DNA of 64,000 nucleotides from Dentipellis sp. KUC8613 (lineage: Eukaryota > Basidiomycota > Agaricomycetes > Russulales > Hericiaceae): assembly GCA_002286715.1 (NCBI GenBank), contig NSJX01000059.1:16186-80185 (forward strand). The letters are read 5' to 3'. Shown one piece after another: positions 24,143 through 35,223 of this stretch. Position 1 is the first letter of the stretch; the number at the start of each line of letters is the position of its first letter. Made by a program: the position numbers and the translations under genes. The notes below the pieces were generated by a model. It ran no database searches. It was not told the origin of the DNA and saw only the letters and a list, made by a program, of their open reading frames with translations.

Positions 24143-24550
24143 GGGAGCGATATGGGGGGTGGAGAGAAGCGGATGGAGGAGAAGGCAACGGCGGAAGAGA
24201 GGAGAAGAAAAGAGAACAAGTTAGAGAGAAGCGGAAGATGTAGCGAGTGGGGATTGGGTATTGGAGCAAACGAGCGTGGAGGAGTTGGCAGCAAAAAAGA
24301 CACGCACAAAAAAGAGAGAGGGAGGGGGTGCGGTGTACTTATAGATAGATAGATAAAGCTAAGAAAGTGGACGAGAGCCCACCCGACGAACGAAAGCGAA
24401 CGCAGGCAACCAAAAGGCGAGCAGGCGAAAGAGAGAGAACGAGTCGAAGTACTCGACAAACAACACCACATCACTCCCGACATCTTTCCCACACCGCACG
24501 GACCATCGCTCAACCCCCCTTTCAGCCTAGCTCCATCATCCATCAAAGAA
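24143..24550. promoter_or_regulatory. Promoter and pyrimidine-rich leader of the Nrd1-like gene
   Basis: 408 bp that on the minus strand is very C/T-rich, typical of fungal promoter-leader regions. A short GATA/TAGA microsatellite (TAGATAGATAGA) lies at about 24343-24355. The plus-strand frames here are artefacts of the purine bias. Confidence 0.5.
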
Positions 24551-27265
24551 TCACAACATAGCCCACGACCACTTTCTTGTCGCGTACAATCCCAGCACCG
24601 TCTTCGTCACCACCCCTGTGTAAACCCCCCCATCTGCTTCCGTGTACTTCCGCGCGCGCTGCACCCCGTTCAGCACCTCCAGCAGCTCCCGCTCAATGTA
24701 CTTCACGTACACCAGGTCGACGGGCGTGTTCGGCGGCACGTCGGGCGCCCGCGACGCGAGGAACGCCGGCGTTGGGAAGAACGGCAGCGGCGCGTGCGGG
24801 ACATCGTCGCCCACTCCAGGGCAACCCTGTGCGCGCGTGCGCGCGCGTCAGTGCCAAGCGACCGCAATTCGCACAGAACTCACGTCTTTCGTGACGTAGC
24901 CCAGTGTCAGATTGCTCGCCGCACGCAGCGCGGGCCCGTGGGGCGCATCCATCTCCTCCAGCCAGCGCCTGTACCGCATCCCGACCTCGCCGCGCTCGTA
25001 CAGCCCGTTCTCCAGCGAGCGTCGCGTCTCGCCCTTCTTGTTCAGCTCGTTCAGCACCGTCTGCGCGACGCTGAGTGCGATGTTCGGGATGTACGAGTAC
25101 GCGTCCGCGTAGGGCGATACCGTTATCTGGTCGTTTCTTGTGAATGGACCCTTGTACAGGTCGTCGTGGAGCACGCCCTCGTTCGTGATGATGTACTTGG
25201 GAATGTGGGCACGGCTGTTGTTGATCGCCAGAGCTATTGGAGCAGCCTCCTCGGCAAACAGAGACAGCAGCGACCCGTTTGAAGGATAGGGATCCCTACG
25301 GCACATGTCATCATCTGGGTAGTTGGCATTGCAAAAAAATCTTTACCTGTTTAGAGTATAATCCCGTGGTACTGTTCCGTACGTGAATGACAGGTCAAAG
25401 TCATCCGACAACTTGCGGAGACCCTCAGTGATCTCTCGGCCGTGCGGTGTATCGAATGTCTCGTTTTTCTGTCCTGTGTGATACTGGTCGTGGGTGAGCT
25501 ATACGCTGCGCTAGAATTCACATTACTGCCTACCTCGTACGTGACGACGTTGGCATCCAGGTAGCGTCTGCTGAACGAGACGTTGTTCCAATTGTTCTTC
25601 TCATCAAGGTTCATGCCTAGATGCAAATGTAAAGAAATCATCCCAAGCGTAGCCTGCGTTACTCACTCAACCATCCTTTGGACGGACCATCAGCAATTGA
25701 CCGGGGAAGTTCCTGAAGCACGCGTACCGATGGTCTCCATGTATCTGCCGCTCTGAAGCGCCATCGAGCGGCTGTCGTACTGCTGACAGTCGCGGATATG
25801 GCTGTGCCCTCCCAGAATCAATATCGGCGTGGTGGGATGAATGGCGCGCACGGCATCGAAAACGACGGGCCCTGGTGATAACTGGCTTCAATGGCGGACG
25901 ACGCGATGTAGAGCAGCGCGCATACATTTGTCGTTCTTGAGCGGCATGTGTCTGTACCCGCGACGAATTAGCAGTCTGCATCCCACACACAATCGCGACA
26001 TACCCGACGAGCAGGAAAAAGTCTGGCTCGTCCTTGATTGCGTCCGCGAACTGGCCAACTAAATTAACCCCGCTACGTTTTGAACGTGCAGGAGAGGCAT
26101 ACCCAGGCCTCCTTAACCATGCCCTCGACCTTCTGCACCGTAGTATTCGCAGAATTCCCAGAAAAGTCAAACAGGACACCGAGCGATGTGACCTTGCGGC
26201 CTCTGTAAGAAGCTGCGTCACCTCAGACGCTGCAGACCAATGTTGGAAACCCTACTTCCTTGTCTTGAACTTCGCAAATCGGCCTATATGCGGGACCCGA
26301 TCAGTATATGCATAAATGACGAAGGAGGAGAATTACTGCCAACGGGAACGCTGGTCGGCGTTCCATCCGCACCCTTCACTGTGATGTTCACATTCGATGT
26401 GAGATACCGCCCCGGGAACTTCGGTGCAAAATTTTGATGCCTGCACGTGCGGCATGAGCATTGCTCGCTATTGATGCAGTTGGGCAAAAAGCATACATAT
26501 CGAGCGTGTTGGCGTAGACGTATAATTCATGACTACATGCGCGCTGAGTATCCGAGTTTCTCTGAGGGAAGATGTAAACCTCACTTTCCAATGGACAGAA
26601 CATCATAAGGCAGCTCCGCGATGAACTGGCTCGACTGCAGACAAAGTGTCAGCCTCCGCGCGAAGGCAGACAACGGGCGACAATGACCTCGTGGCCATCG
26701 ACGCTGCCGTCAGGGGATCTATCCGAGAGGCCAGTGCCTACAGAAATACATGCTCTAGTCAGCACTCACGCACGGGGGCCACATCGTCAAACGCACCGTC
26801 GTGGAGGTCACCAGAGTCGACCAGGAGAATGTCGACATCCTTCTCCTGCATAGCGCCGCGCCCAGCGTCAGCCCGCCACTACACCTAACACCACAGTCGG
26901 CTTGAGACTCACAACGGCCAAATCCTTCATATGCGCCACAAACGACGCAAAGTCGCCCAGGTCCGCACTGCACGCACATATACCCTCAACGCACCGATGG
27001 CAGCTAACCACAGCATAACCACACACCTGTAATTCGGCTCCGGCCAAGACGCCTTCTGATGCCCCAGCAGCCAGCCATGGCTGTCCGTCGTGTGGATCAC
27101 ATTCACGTCGCCCCACACGAGCGGGCGCGCGGGGGTCGGCAGCGGCTGCAGGGGCGCGGCTCTGCGGCCGAGGTGCGCGTGCGCGGGGCCGTCACCGCAG
27201 CCGCGAGCGACGAGGGAGGCCTTGAGCACGCTGAGTACGGCGACGAGCGCGGCGAGCGGGGGCAT
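24551..27265 (-). CDS. Secreted calcineurin-like phosphoesterase / 5'-nucleotidase-like protein, copy B
   Basis: Paralogue of the genes at 16332 and 36491. Start at 27265 (MPPLAALVAVLSVLKASLVA, signal peptide-like), then GCGDGPAHAHLGRR, with fewer histidines than the other two copies. Motifs intact: [45 protein letters not shown]. The C-terminal region reads [59 protein letters not shown]. The end differs from the other copies: VLGLYATRKWSWAML instead of the VLGLFAQxxWN ending. About 590 residues in roughly 13 exons with intron positions like copy A where checked. No stop or frameshift inside a domain was seen, so it looks functional. Confidence 0.85.
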
Positions 27266-27984
27266 GGTGGTCGCTTGCAGGGCGCGGGCGCGGGCGGCTG
27301 GCTGTTCTTATTCGGGCTTTCATGGATTCCAGTCGAAGCCGGAGCCGGCAACAGCTGCAGGCTGGCTGCCCATGCCTTGTCCTTTGGTGCTGAGAGTTAT
27401 GGTATGACTTACAGCTGTTGGTGTCGAGGTGGGTTATTCTCTGGAGACGCTTCGTAAGTTAACAGTTAACACCTGGTGATGCAACGGTGCATCATCGATT
27501 CAGGTGTTCTGGGATGGATCGCTGGGGGCTCTGGTAGGGTTTTGTGGCTCAATAGAGCTCGTATAGTGTGAGCGAGTTATACCGTTGGAGAGTAGTGCTT
27601 CGCAGCATCTTCCAGCTCCTTTTCACCTGAAGGCAAAACGAGGGCCAGCACGAAGGAGAGCGCGTGACCGCGACGCGACGCGACAGACTCGGGGCCGAAT
27701 ATTGGGCGCTTATATGCTCCTTTCTCCTACACTTTTCTAGGATTTCGACAGTAAGGGTGACAACCCGACAGCAGCACGTCGGGAGTGCAAAGAGCCGCAT
27801 CGCAGTTGCAGTCTGAGTTCATACGAGAGTACAGTTCTTTATTTAATATTCTATGACCAATGACATATCTGAGTGTAATCCATCCGCACCAGTGACATGC
27901 GCGCGGAGAGGGAGATATGTCCCCGTGCCTTCACCAAAAAAACTGGATGAGCAACATTTCAAGCTGCAGAGCCAGTATCACTCA
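27266..27984. other. Intergenic, promoter of copy B and 3' UTR of DUF924 gene
   Basis: 719 bp with no gene. Contains GTTAACAGTTAAC at about 27459-27471 and a small inverted repeat TGATGCA-ACGG-TGCATCA at about 27478-27495, which may be chance. Confidence 0.4.
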
Positions 27985-29117
27985 CTATTTCTCAAACTCC
28001 GGCTCGTCGTGCAGAGGGCTCCAAACCCCAGCCTCAACATCCTCTCTAATCTTCCTGACCGCCTCCTTATCCCTCTCAAACCCAAAATACTGCGTGTCCT
28101 TCGCCCACTGCTCCTCTTCCTCCGTCGTGTCACGACCAACGACGTCGTTCCGGTACGGGTACCGGCCGAACTTGCGGATGATGGGTATATGCACGAGGAA
28201 CAGGCGCAGGACCCAGAAGATATACTCCTGCATCGTCGTGCCCGCACGGACCGGCGGCTGCACAAAGAGCCTCGAGAACGCCACCACGTCCTGCGTGTCC
28301 GCCTCCGCCGTCTTGCGATGCGGGTCCGCCTCGCCGCCGCGCGCCTCGATCTCGCGGCGCCACTCCTCCGATATCTCTACCTGGCGCTCCTGGTCCGCGA
28401 GGTCCTCCGAGTGCACGAGCGGCGCGAGGAGCCAGATGCGCGCGGACACCGCGTAGTCGACGCTCCAGCCCTGCGCCGTCAGGCGCGCGATGCTGTCCGG
28501 CCGCTGCTCCGCGGGCAGCGCGAAGAGCGTGCGCGCGAGCTTCCGCGCGGGGTGGTCGAAGTAGTCGTTGACGTACCGCTTGTTCGTGCCGCGCAGCACC
28601 TGGCGGGGCGCCTGGTCGAAGAGCATCGTGAGCCCCAGCGCCTGCGCGGGGAAGTTCGGCGCGTCGGGGGGCGGGAGGAACTGCGTGAGGTCGGGGATGT
28701 TGTCGACGCCGACGGTGGAGATGGGCTTCAGCGCGGCGTGGAAGGCGGCGTTGTAGAAGTTCAAGTTGTGGTCTGGTTCCCCGGCGAAGAAGAACTTGCA
28801 GACGAGGGCCCAGTTGAGGGGTTCATTCTCGGGGAAGGGGATGTTCACCCGACGATAAGTGTCGAGGAATTCCGGCGTCAGGATCTTGGTGAGGTCAACC
28901 TGGAGTTGGGTGAAGAGCTTAAGTCATGGTTCACGGGAGCGTGCTCACTGGCAAGGGGTTTCACTCACCATGGCTATACTCTCGAACAGATTCTGTGTCT
29001 TCGTACCGTCAGGAATGGGGGGAAGAATGAAGATCCAGAAGTCGCTGACTGAGGTCAGTTTAAATAAGTCTGACGCATCAGACGCTCACCATATGCACAG
29101 GCGCTTTGTACAGTCAT
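27985..29117 (-). CDS. DUF924 family protein
   Basis: Three exons. Exon 1 (MTVQSACAY at 29117) joins SDFWIFILPPIPDGTKTQNL, then VDLTKILTPEFLDTYRRVNI and a long final exon. The core block ALGLTMLFDQAPRQVLRGTN is the DUF924 signature (LxxLLLDQFPRNxFRG in bacteria), followed by KRYVNDYFDHPARKLARTLF, CALP-type spacing, HSEDLADQERQ and a C-terminal IIRKFGRYPYRNDVVGRDTT, which matches the family's GRFPHRN motif. About 330 residues, longer than bacterial members (near 180-200) owing to N-terminal and internal insertions, as in other fungi. Function unknown; predicted all-helical. The annotation of the start rests on two in-frame introns. Confidence 0.82.
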
Positions 29118-29383
29118 CTCATCTAGCGCTGTACTAGACCATCGCACACCCAAAATCCATGCCCGTTTACCGAATTTCATCCGGCACATATCGTGCATGT
29201 TCTATGCACGGCCCTGTTTCAAGTGTTTGAAAAGACGTGCGTGGCCAAACACCCACTCCTGAGGACAATCCCTGGCTCGACGGGCGTTTGCGTGTTGCAT
29301 GTCATGCTACAGAATGTAAAAAGGCAGAATCCGATAGCAGCGAATAAAATAAGGAAAAACAAAGAGATACACGGGCGACAGTA

Positions 29384-30077
29384 CTACAGCTGTCCGATGC
29401 GCTGCTGCATCTTCTCCTTCATGGTCTGGTACGCGTTCATCAGCGTCTGCTCGTTGATGACAATCTCCGTCGAGTCCGCCTTCGGCCTGCTTACGCGCGA
29501 CGCGATCGTTGTCGAGTCTGTTTCGACGATGATTCTGCCGCTCTGTCAGCACCCCGTGCGCCAAGCACCGAAATGCGGCGGTACGCACCCGTCGTCGATG
29601 GTCTCGTCGAGGCAGAGCACGACAAGGTCCAGGTTTTCGAGCACCCCTCGCTTCTCGACCTGGTTACGCAGCAGCATGTGTACGGCGTCCGAGAAGGCGG
29701 AGAGTGCTGAGTGCAGCATGAGCTCGTTCTCGGCCGGCCCGCCGATCATGTAGAAGATGAGGTCGAGCGAGTGCTTGTACACTGCTAGGTGCCCGTCGTA
29801 CAGGATAATCTCGCCTGTGAATGCCTGTTAGCTAGTCGCGAAGAGACATCGGCGAAGCGGAGACTGGCGAGGTCGGCAGCGTACCTCCAGCCTTCTTCGT
29901 CTTTTGGAACAGCCCCTTCTCAAACGCCCGCTGCTCCTTCAGTGAATGCAGCCCGCGGTTGAACTCCGGTCCGCCGAGGTATTGCTGGCCTTTCGGGCGG
30001 TAGTACTTTGCGAGCACGCGGTGCCCGTCCGTGTCAAGGATGACGAACGCGTTGACGGAGTATAGTGAGAGATTCAT
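29384..30077 (-). CDS. RET3: Coatomer zeta subunit (COPI)
   Basis: Start [20 protein letters not shown] at 30077, the usual opening of zeta-COP. Exons continue [126 protein letters not shown], and end [12 protein letters not shown]. These cover the whole longin-like fold of the small COPI subunit that pairs with gamma-COP on Golgi-to-ER vesicles. About 190 residues, four exons, normal length. Together with BOS1 it is one of two early secretory pathway genes in the window, but they are 16 kb apart and not a cluster. Confidence 0.93.
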
Positions 30078-30467
30078 GAATGACGTCGGCGACTATGGCC
30101 TTGCTTGATGTGAGATGTCCTCTTGACGAGAATAAGGGAGACAGCGTAGATGAACGGGCGAGCAGGCAGTGTACAGAGTCACGGTAGACGTGGACGGCGT
30201 TGGTGGTAAGGGTGATTACCATATATGGCTTCTAGGGAAGCCTCATCGTGGCTTTCAAGTTCTTCCTCTTACCACCAGGTTTACTAGCAGAGCATCGTGG
30301 GTACTGCTGGCAATATGTCCATCCATCCTCGTTGTGTGATGAAGCTAGCCGATATATATATGGTTCAATGGCTAATCTCCATGCTGGCTCCTGCCATGGG
30401 TAAAGTCCACTCAGATGCCTCCCACGCAAATCACTGAACTGTAGTAGCAAGGACTGTCTATGCAAAA

Positions 30468-31180
30468 TCAAGAATGTAGACCTCCTGTCACAATTGGAAG
30501 GTAGGCACAGCCGGTGAGGAGTTGGACAGGGAAAGGCATGATGAGAATCACCATCCGCTTGAAGTCAAGCTCGAAGCACGAGATTTTCCTTCCTTCCCCC
30601 ACCTGGCCAGCCAGCATCGAGACCAGACACTTCCCTGGTTCGTCAAAGCGTCACCTGCTTAAACTCTTGCTTCTATCCTCACACCATTACCTTCGTCGGG
30701 GTCAGACGGGTCGAGCATGTCGAAATACTATTGTCGGCTCCCAGACACAGCTTTTCTCTTGAAGCAAACGAATGAATCATCCTCGTCTTCGTCACATAAC
30801 TGCTTCTCCTGGAAATTATAGTCGTTGCCGGGAACGAGGATTATTGATGCATCGGTAGTCGCTGCATATCGCTCAGGCAAATGGTGCACGGACCGAAATT
30901 CTTTTGATATATGCGCAACGGCACGTCGCTCGTCCTGCGAAAGGGGGCGGTAGGAAGATGATAGTATTCGAGGTCGTGCTTGAGGACGTGGTCGTACGCT
31001 ACCTCTAATCAAGTCGTGGATAGAAAACGCGAAGTGGGCTCCAGGATGCTTGGGCCTATCCTTTTGAGGGGAAATGTTTGTACAGACTTGAGTAGTGCTA
31101 TGAACGCGCGAGCCGCGAGACTGGCTAGAATTCGGTCAAGGTCAAAGCTTGCATGCAAGAGAGGTAACTGGACATACCTC
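30468..31180 (-). pseudogene. Possible unrecognised gene or gene relic
   Basis: Between RET3 and the NIF3-like gene the minus strand shows protein-like frames that a simple ORF search breaks up. One open frame reads HPGAHFAFSIHDLIRG, RISHISKEF-like stretch AVAHISKEFRSVHHLPERYA, ASIILVPGNDYNFQEKQLCD and an acidic DEDEDDSF. A possible 42-nt intron (GTTTGC...AATAG) would skip a stop and join YFDMLDPSDPDEG. A downstream frame GQVGEGRKISCFELDFKRMV ends at 30468. An upstream frame NQVDSTSVTGWPFAPKDCHL may be another exon. No start codon or family is evident, and one intron would be unusually short, so a decayed copy is as likely as a live gene. Confidence 0.28.
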
Positions 31181-31618
31181 AGCAGTTAAATGGCAATCCT
31201 TCGGCGCAAATGGCCATCCTGTCACGGAGGTCGAGTCGACCTGATTATTGTCGTCTTTGATCCCCACGTAGCGGACAAATTATTGACCCGAAGTTAGAAG
31301 TCAAAACTTTGGTAAACACGCTGACGATCCCGTAGTGCAATGGCTTCCTACCGCGAAGGTGGAGTTGGCATACTTTTTGTTACCACGAAACCTCCTAGTG
31401 CAGCGGCGAGCACCTGATTGCACGGACAATCTCGCTGCCAAGCTGCGCGTATGAAGGCATGCAAGTTTGTCTGTATTTTGCTTGGCCCATGGAGCTGTCG
31501 AAATCGCAGATAGTTGAGAAGATGTCACCAGACAATTACGACAATCTCGGCATTGAATGATATTGAACATTACTATCGTACATGAGCTCCGGGACTCGTC
31601 ATGCGCATCGGAACGCGC

Positions 31619-32065
31619 TCAGAAATCCTCGAGCTTGTACACATCGTACGCAACCTCCTCATACGGATGGACCTACGTAAGAAAGACACTTCCTGAATAT
31701 AACATTTCCGTAAAAGAATCACTCGAACGCACCTGTTTAAGCTCCTGGATCGCGCCCTTCAGGTCGGCCTGATCACCCCCGTCATTTACAACTATCTCGA
31801 CACGATCTTCTTCGACATGTTCAAGTGTACCCACAGCACCAATCGTAGGATTCGCCCCGTCACAAGGTCTGAACTGGCCTGCGCAGCAGGTTCAAACCTA
31901 GCAGAGAGGATTCTGATCGAGCTAACCAGTGCCGCGCGTGACGAATGCGCAGTGTTGATAGTTGCCGATTTTGCCAAGTACAGTGGGGTATCTGGAGAAG
32001 AGATGGCTGAGAACAGACTGAGTTGCTGCGACGGGGACGAAGAAGACAAGCTTGTAGCGAGACAT
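31619..32065 (-). CDS. Small NIF3/YqfO-like (CutA-fold) protein
   Basis: Three exons encode about 105 residues. Start MSRYKLVFFVPVAATQSVLS at 32065; then LFSRYPTVLGKIGNYQHCAF, VTRGTG, joined in frame to QFRPCDGANPTIGAVGTLEH, VEEDRVEIVVNDGGDQADLK, GAIQELKQ and finally VHPYEEVAYDVYKLEDF. The blocks GxIGNYxxC, GQFRP..GANPxIG and HPYEEVAYDVYKL are those of the stand-alone domain found inserted in bacterial YqfO/NIF3 proteins and as separate small proteins in fungi. Its function is not established; the fold is like the metal-binding CutA. It is divergent from the F-BAR gene, with only 110 bp between the start codons. Confidence 0.85.
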
Positions 32066-32175
32066 GAGTATGGGGAGGCAGTGGAGGGCGGGGCGGCAAG
32101 TGCCGAGGGAGTAGCAGGGGAGTTGCGGCGGAGCAGTGCAGCACACAGCACACACCTCACGAGCAAACGACCATC
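32066..32175. promoter_or_regulatory. 110-bp divergent promoter (NIF3-like / F-BAR)
   Basis: Start codons at 32065 (minus) and 32176 (plus) are separated by 110 bp, so the two genes must share a very compact bidirectional promoter or one has its promoter inside the other's 5' UTR. No TATA box seen. Confidence 0.55.
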
Positions 32176-35100
32176 ATGACCGCCCGGCGGCAGGCCTCGA
32201 CGACCTCCCTCTCCAAGTACGCTCGCTCATCCTCTCCAGACCCCACCGTACGCTCTCTCGACTTTTGCAATGCTTTCTGGGGTGTCGGCGACAGCGGCGT
32301 CGACGTCCTCTTCGCCCGCATGCGCGGCGCGGCGCGCACCATGGACGAGCTTCGCAATTATTGGAAAGAAAGGTTGGCGTCTCTCGCATGGGCGTACACT
32401 ACGTGCTAAGGACTGTGCAGAGCCGCGATAGAAGAGGACTACGCGAAGCGCTTAGCGAAGTTAGCGAAGCTCACTGTTGGCCGAGACGAAATCGGGTGCG
32501 TCCCCTCTACCCCGACCCCTGCTCAGGGCTCCCAAGCTCACTCACGTACTCACCTCGCACCGATGCCACAGAGAGCTGCGCAACTCCCTCGACACACTGC
32601 GGCTCGAAACCGACAAAGAAGCAGGATTCCACCAGCAGCTTGCGTCCCAGATACGCAACGACCTCGAAGCGCCCGCAGCCGCATTCGTCGCGCGCCAAAA
32701 CTCGCATCGTAAGGGGCCCCAGGCTGCCATTGAAAAGCAGTTCAAGGCGAAGCAGGCGCATGAGGCGCACGTCGCCAAGGCGCGCGAGAAGTACGAGGCC
32801 GACTGCATGCGTATCAATGGGCTTACTGCACAAGCTACCCTCGTCCAGGGCAAGGACCTTGAGAAGATTCAACGCCAGCTGGAGCGCACCCAGCAGACGG
32901 TTCAGGCGAATGAGAAGGACTACGCGAATTTCTCGCGTATCTTGCAGGACACGGCAGGCAAGTGGGAGGTGGATTGGAAGACATTCTGTGACGGGTGCCA
33001 GGATCTCGAAGAGGAACGCATGGAATTCACAAAAGACAACGTGTGGGCATATGCCAACGCCGTGTCTATCGTCTGCGTGTCTGATGATGAGGTGCGCCCG
33101 TATCACTCTCGCAGCTCGTTCGCTGGTGCTGATTCCAGCGATAACAGTCTTGCGAACGTCTACGCCTCGCGCTCGAACAGTTTGAGCCCGAAAAGGACCA
33201 AGAAAACTTCGTCCGTGACTATGGTACTGGCAGCGCGATCCCTGAACCCCCGGTGTTCGTCAACCACGGTTCTGGTGCCGCCCTCCCCTCTCCCCCTTCG
33301 CGTCCCCTCACACGTCCAGCACAATTCTCGCGCTCTTCGCAACGCATGAACCGTCCTCCAACTGCACCTCCACAGCCCGTTGATGACGAGCCGCCTGCCG
33401 TAAATGCCGCTGGGATCGGTGCGGGCGGTCTAGCGCGCGCAGGGACCCTGAGCCGCGGAGGCTCTAAGCCAATGAACGGAAACGGTGTGACGAACGGCAA
33501 CATCTCGCGCCCTGGGACAAGCCACGGCCCGGACGCCGACCCTACAACGCACAAGACGCAGCTCGTCGTCGGCGACAACGCCTACGATGTCGACCTGAAC
33601 AAGAACCCGCAGCAGCAGCAGCAGCAGGCAAAATCCAACGGCGCGCCCACCCGGGTCGGCGACGAGTCTGATCCGCTCGCGCAGCAAATGGCCAACCTCC
33701 AGCGTGCCGCCGCCGCGAACGGCTCGCTCGGCCGCAGCGGCACCCGCAAGGATCCCGGGGCGTCCGCGTCGGGCTCCGCCTCGCCCAACAAGGGCCCGTC
33801 TCCCTCCCAAGACAACCGCTGGCGCAACTCCGCCGAGCTCGTCGTCGGCGCGTACCCGCTGCAGGCCGCGTCCTCGCGTCCCACAAGCCCCACCGCGAAC
33901 TTCATGAAGCCGCCCGCGCCCGCGCCCGCCGCGCCCGCCGTCGAGTCCGCGCTCGTCGACTACCACCAGCGCCTGCCGGGCGAGCAGCGCGGCCGCAGCC
34001 GCTCGAACAGCCGCGCGAGCTGGAACGGGCAGCCCCCGCCCGCCCACCAGCGCACGCCGTCGCGGAACGACGGCCACGGGCAGAACCTGGAGCGCCCGGT
34101 CAGCCGCGAGGGCCATGCGGGCATCGGCGCGAACGGGCGCAGTCCGAGCCCTGGTCTGCGCATGGGCCCCGGCTCGAGGAGCGTGAGTCCCGCCGTGGGC
34201 GCGCCGCCGGCGCCGGACAGGCGGGAGAGCTACCGCTCGACGAACAGCGTGGGCATCGCGCTCGATCCGTCGGGCAAGGTCGCGATGGACTCCATGGCGG
34301 ATCAGTACATGCAGCAGCAGAGGCAGCAACAGCAACAGCAACAGGCGCCACCGCAACAGCAGCTGCCCCCACCGCAGCCGTACCAGACGCACGTCCAGCA
34401 GCAGCAACAGCAACAACAACAACAGCTGCAGGCGCCTGGTGCACAGGCGCAGCGCCGCCCGAGCGTCAGCGGCGGCCACCCGTACGCAACCGCCGCGCCC
34501 GTGCAGGCCCTCCCGCAGAGCAGCTACGGCATGGCGCAGCCGCCGCCGCCCCAGCAGCAGCCGCCTCCGCCCCAGCAGCCGCCGCAGTCGCAGCTCTACC
34601 GCCAACCGACGCAGCATCAGCAGCCGATGTACGCGCCGCCGACCGCGCCCGCGTACAGCGCGCCGCCGCCCGCGCACCAGGCGTACGGCGCGCCGCCCCC
34701 GCACGCGTATGCGCCCCCGCAGCAGGACTATTACGCCCAGCAGCAGCAGCAGCAACAGCAGCAACAGCAGTATCAGCAGCCGCCACAGCAACAGCAGTAT
34801 GGTGCTGGGTATGCCGGGTACAGGAGCGTCAGTCCCCAGCCGATGCATGGCCATATGCATGGCCGCTCGCCGTCGCCGCAGCCGATGGCGATCGCTCAGC
34901 CCGCGCAACCCCCTCAGCAGGCGGTTGTGCCGCCGACGAGGCAGTACACGGAGGACGGGCGCGGGGTGCTGTTCTACGGTCAGTTTTTTGTAGTTCTCGT
35001 CCGTTGTAAGAAGGCGCATGCTGATGACGTCGGGTTGGCTGCAGTGAAAGCGCTGTACGACTACAACGCGACGATTCCGGAGGAGTTCGATTTCCAGGCG

Positions 35101-35223
35101 GGCGATATCATCGCGGTGACGGCGACGCCGGAGGACGGGTGGTGGAGCGGCGAGCTGCTGGACGAGGCGAGGAGGATCCCCGGGAGGCATATATTCCCGA
35201 GCAACTTCGTGTCGCTGTTCTAG
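32176..35223 (+). CDS. F-BAR and SH3 domain protein, Cdc15/Imp2/Hof1 family
   Basis: Start MTARRQASTTSLSKYARSSS at 32176. N-terminal F-BAR domain (about residues 25-300): SLDFCNAFWGVGDSGVDVLF, RTMDELRNYWKERAAIEEDY, AKRLAKLAKLTVGRDEIGEL, DLEAPAAAFVARQNSHRKG, QLERTQQTVQANEKDYANFS, WEVDWKTFCDGCQDLEEERM. Then about 550 disordered residues with glutamine runs (33609-33627, 34310-34430, 34738-34800) and Pro/Ser-rich stretches. A C-terminal SH3 domain reads VKALYDYNATIPEEFDFQAG, DIIAVTATPEDGWWSGELLD, EARRIPGRHIFPSNFVSLF. This is the layout of the membrane-bending ring scaffold proteins of fungal cytokinesis. Bzz1 (two SH3 domains) is the main alternative and fits less well. Five exons; the last intron (34979-35044) is 66 nt and stop-free. 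Poly-Q tracts of mixed CAG/CAA. Confidence 0.85.

Noticed and set aside
27463..27495. Small inverted repeat TGATGCA-ACGG-TGCATCA as a terminator or factor site
   Set aside because: Only 7 bp arms, and Pol II genes do not use hairpin terminators; chance is likely.
32176..34800. CAG-type repeat expansion in the F-BAR gene
   Set aside because: Glutamine runs are mixed CAG/CAA and short; polymorphic low complexity is common in fungal scaffold proteins and needs no special explanation.
33430..35190. 586-codon minus-strand frame, Leu/Arg/Val-rich
   Set aside because: Antisense of the glutamine/proline-rich part of the F-BAR gene; poly-Gln read backwards gives poly-Leu.
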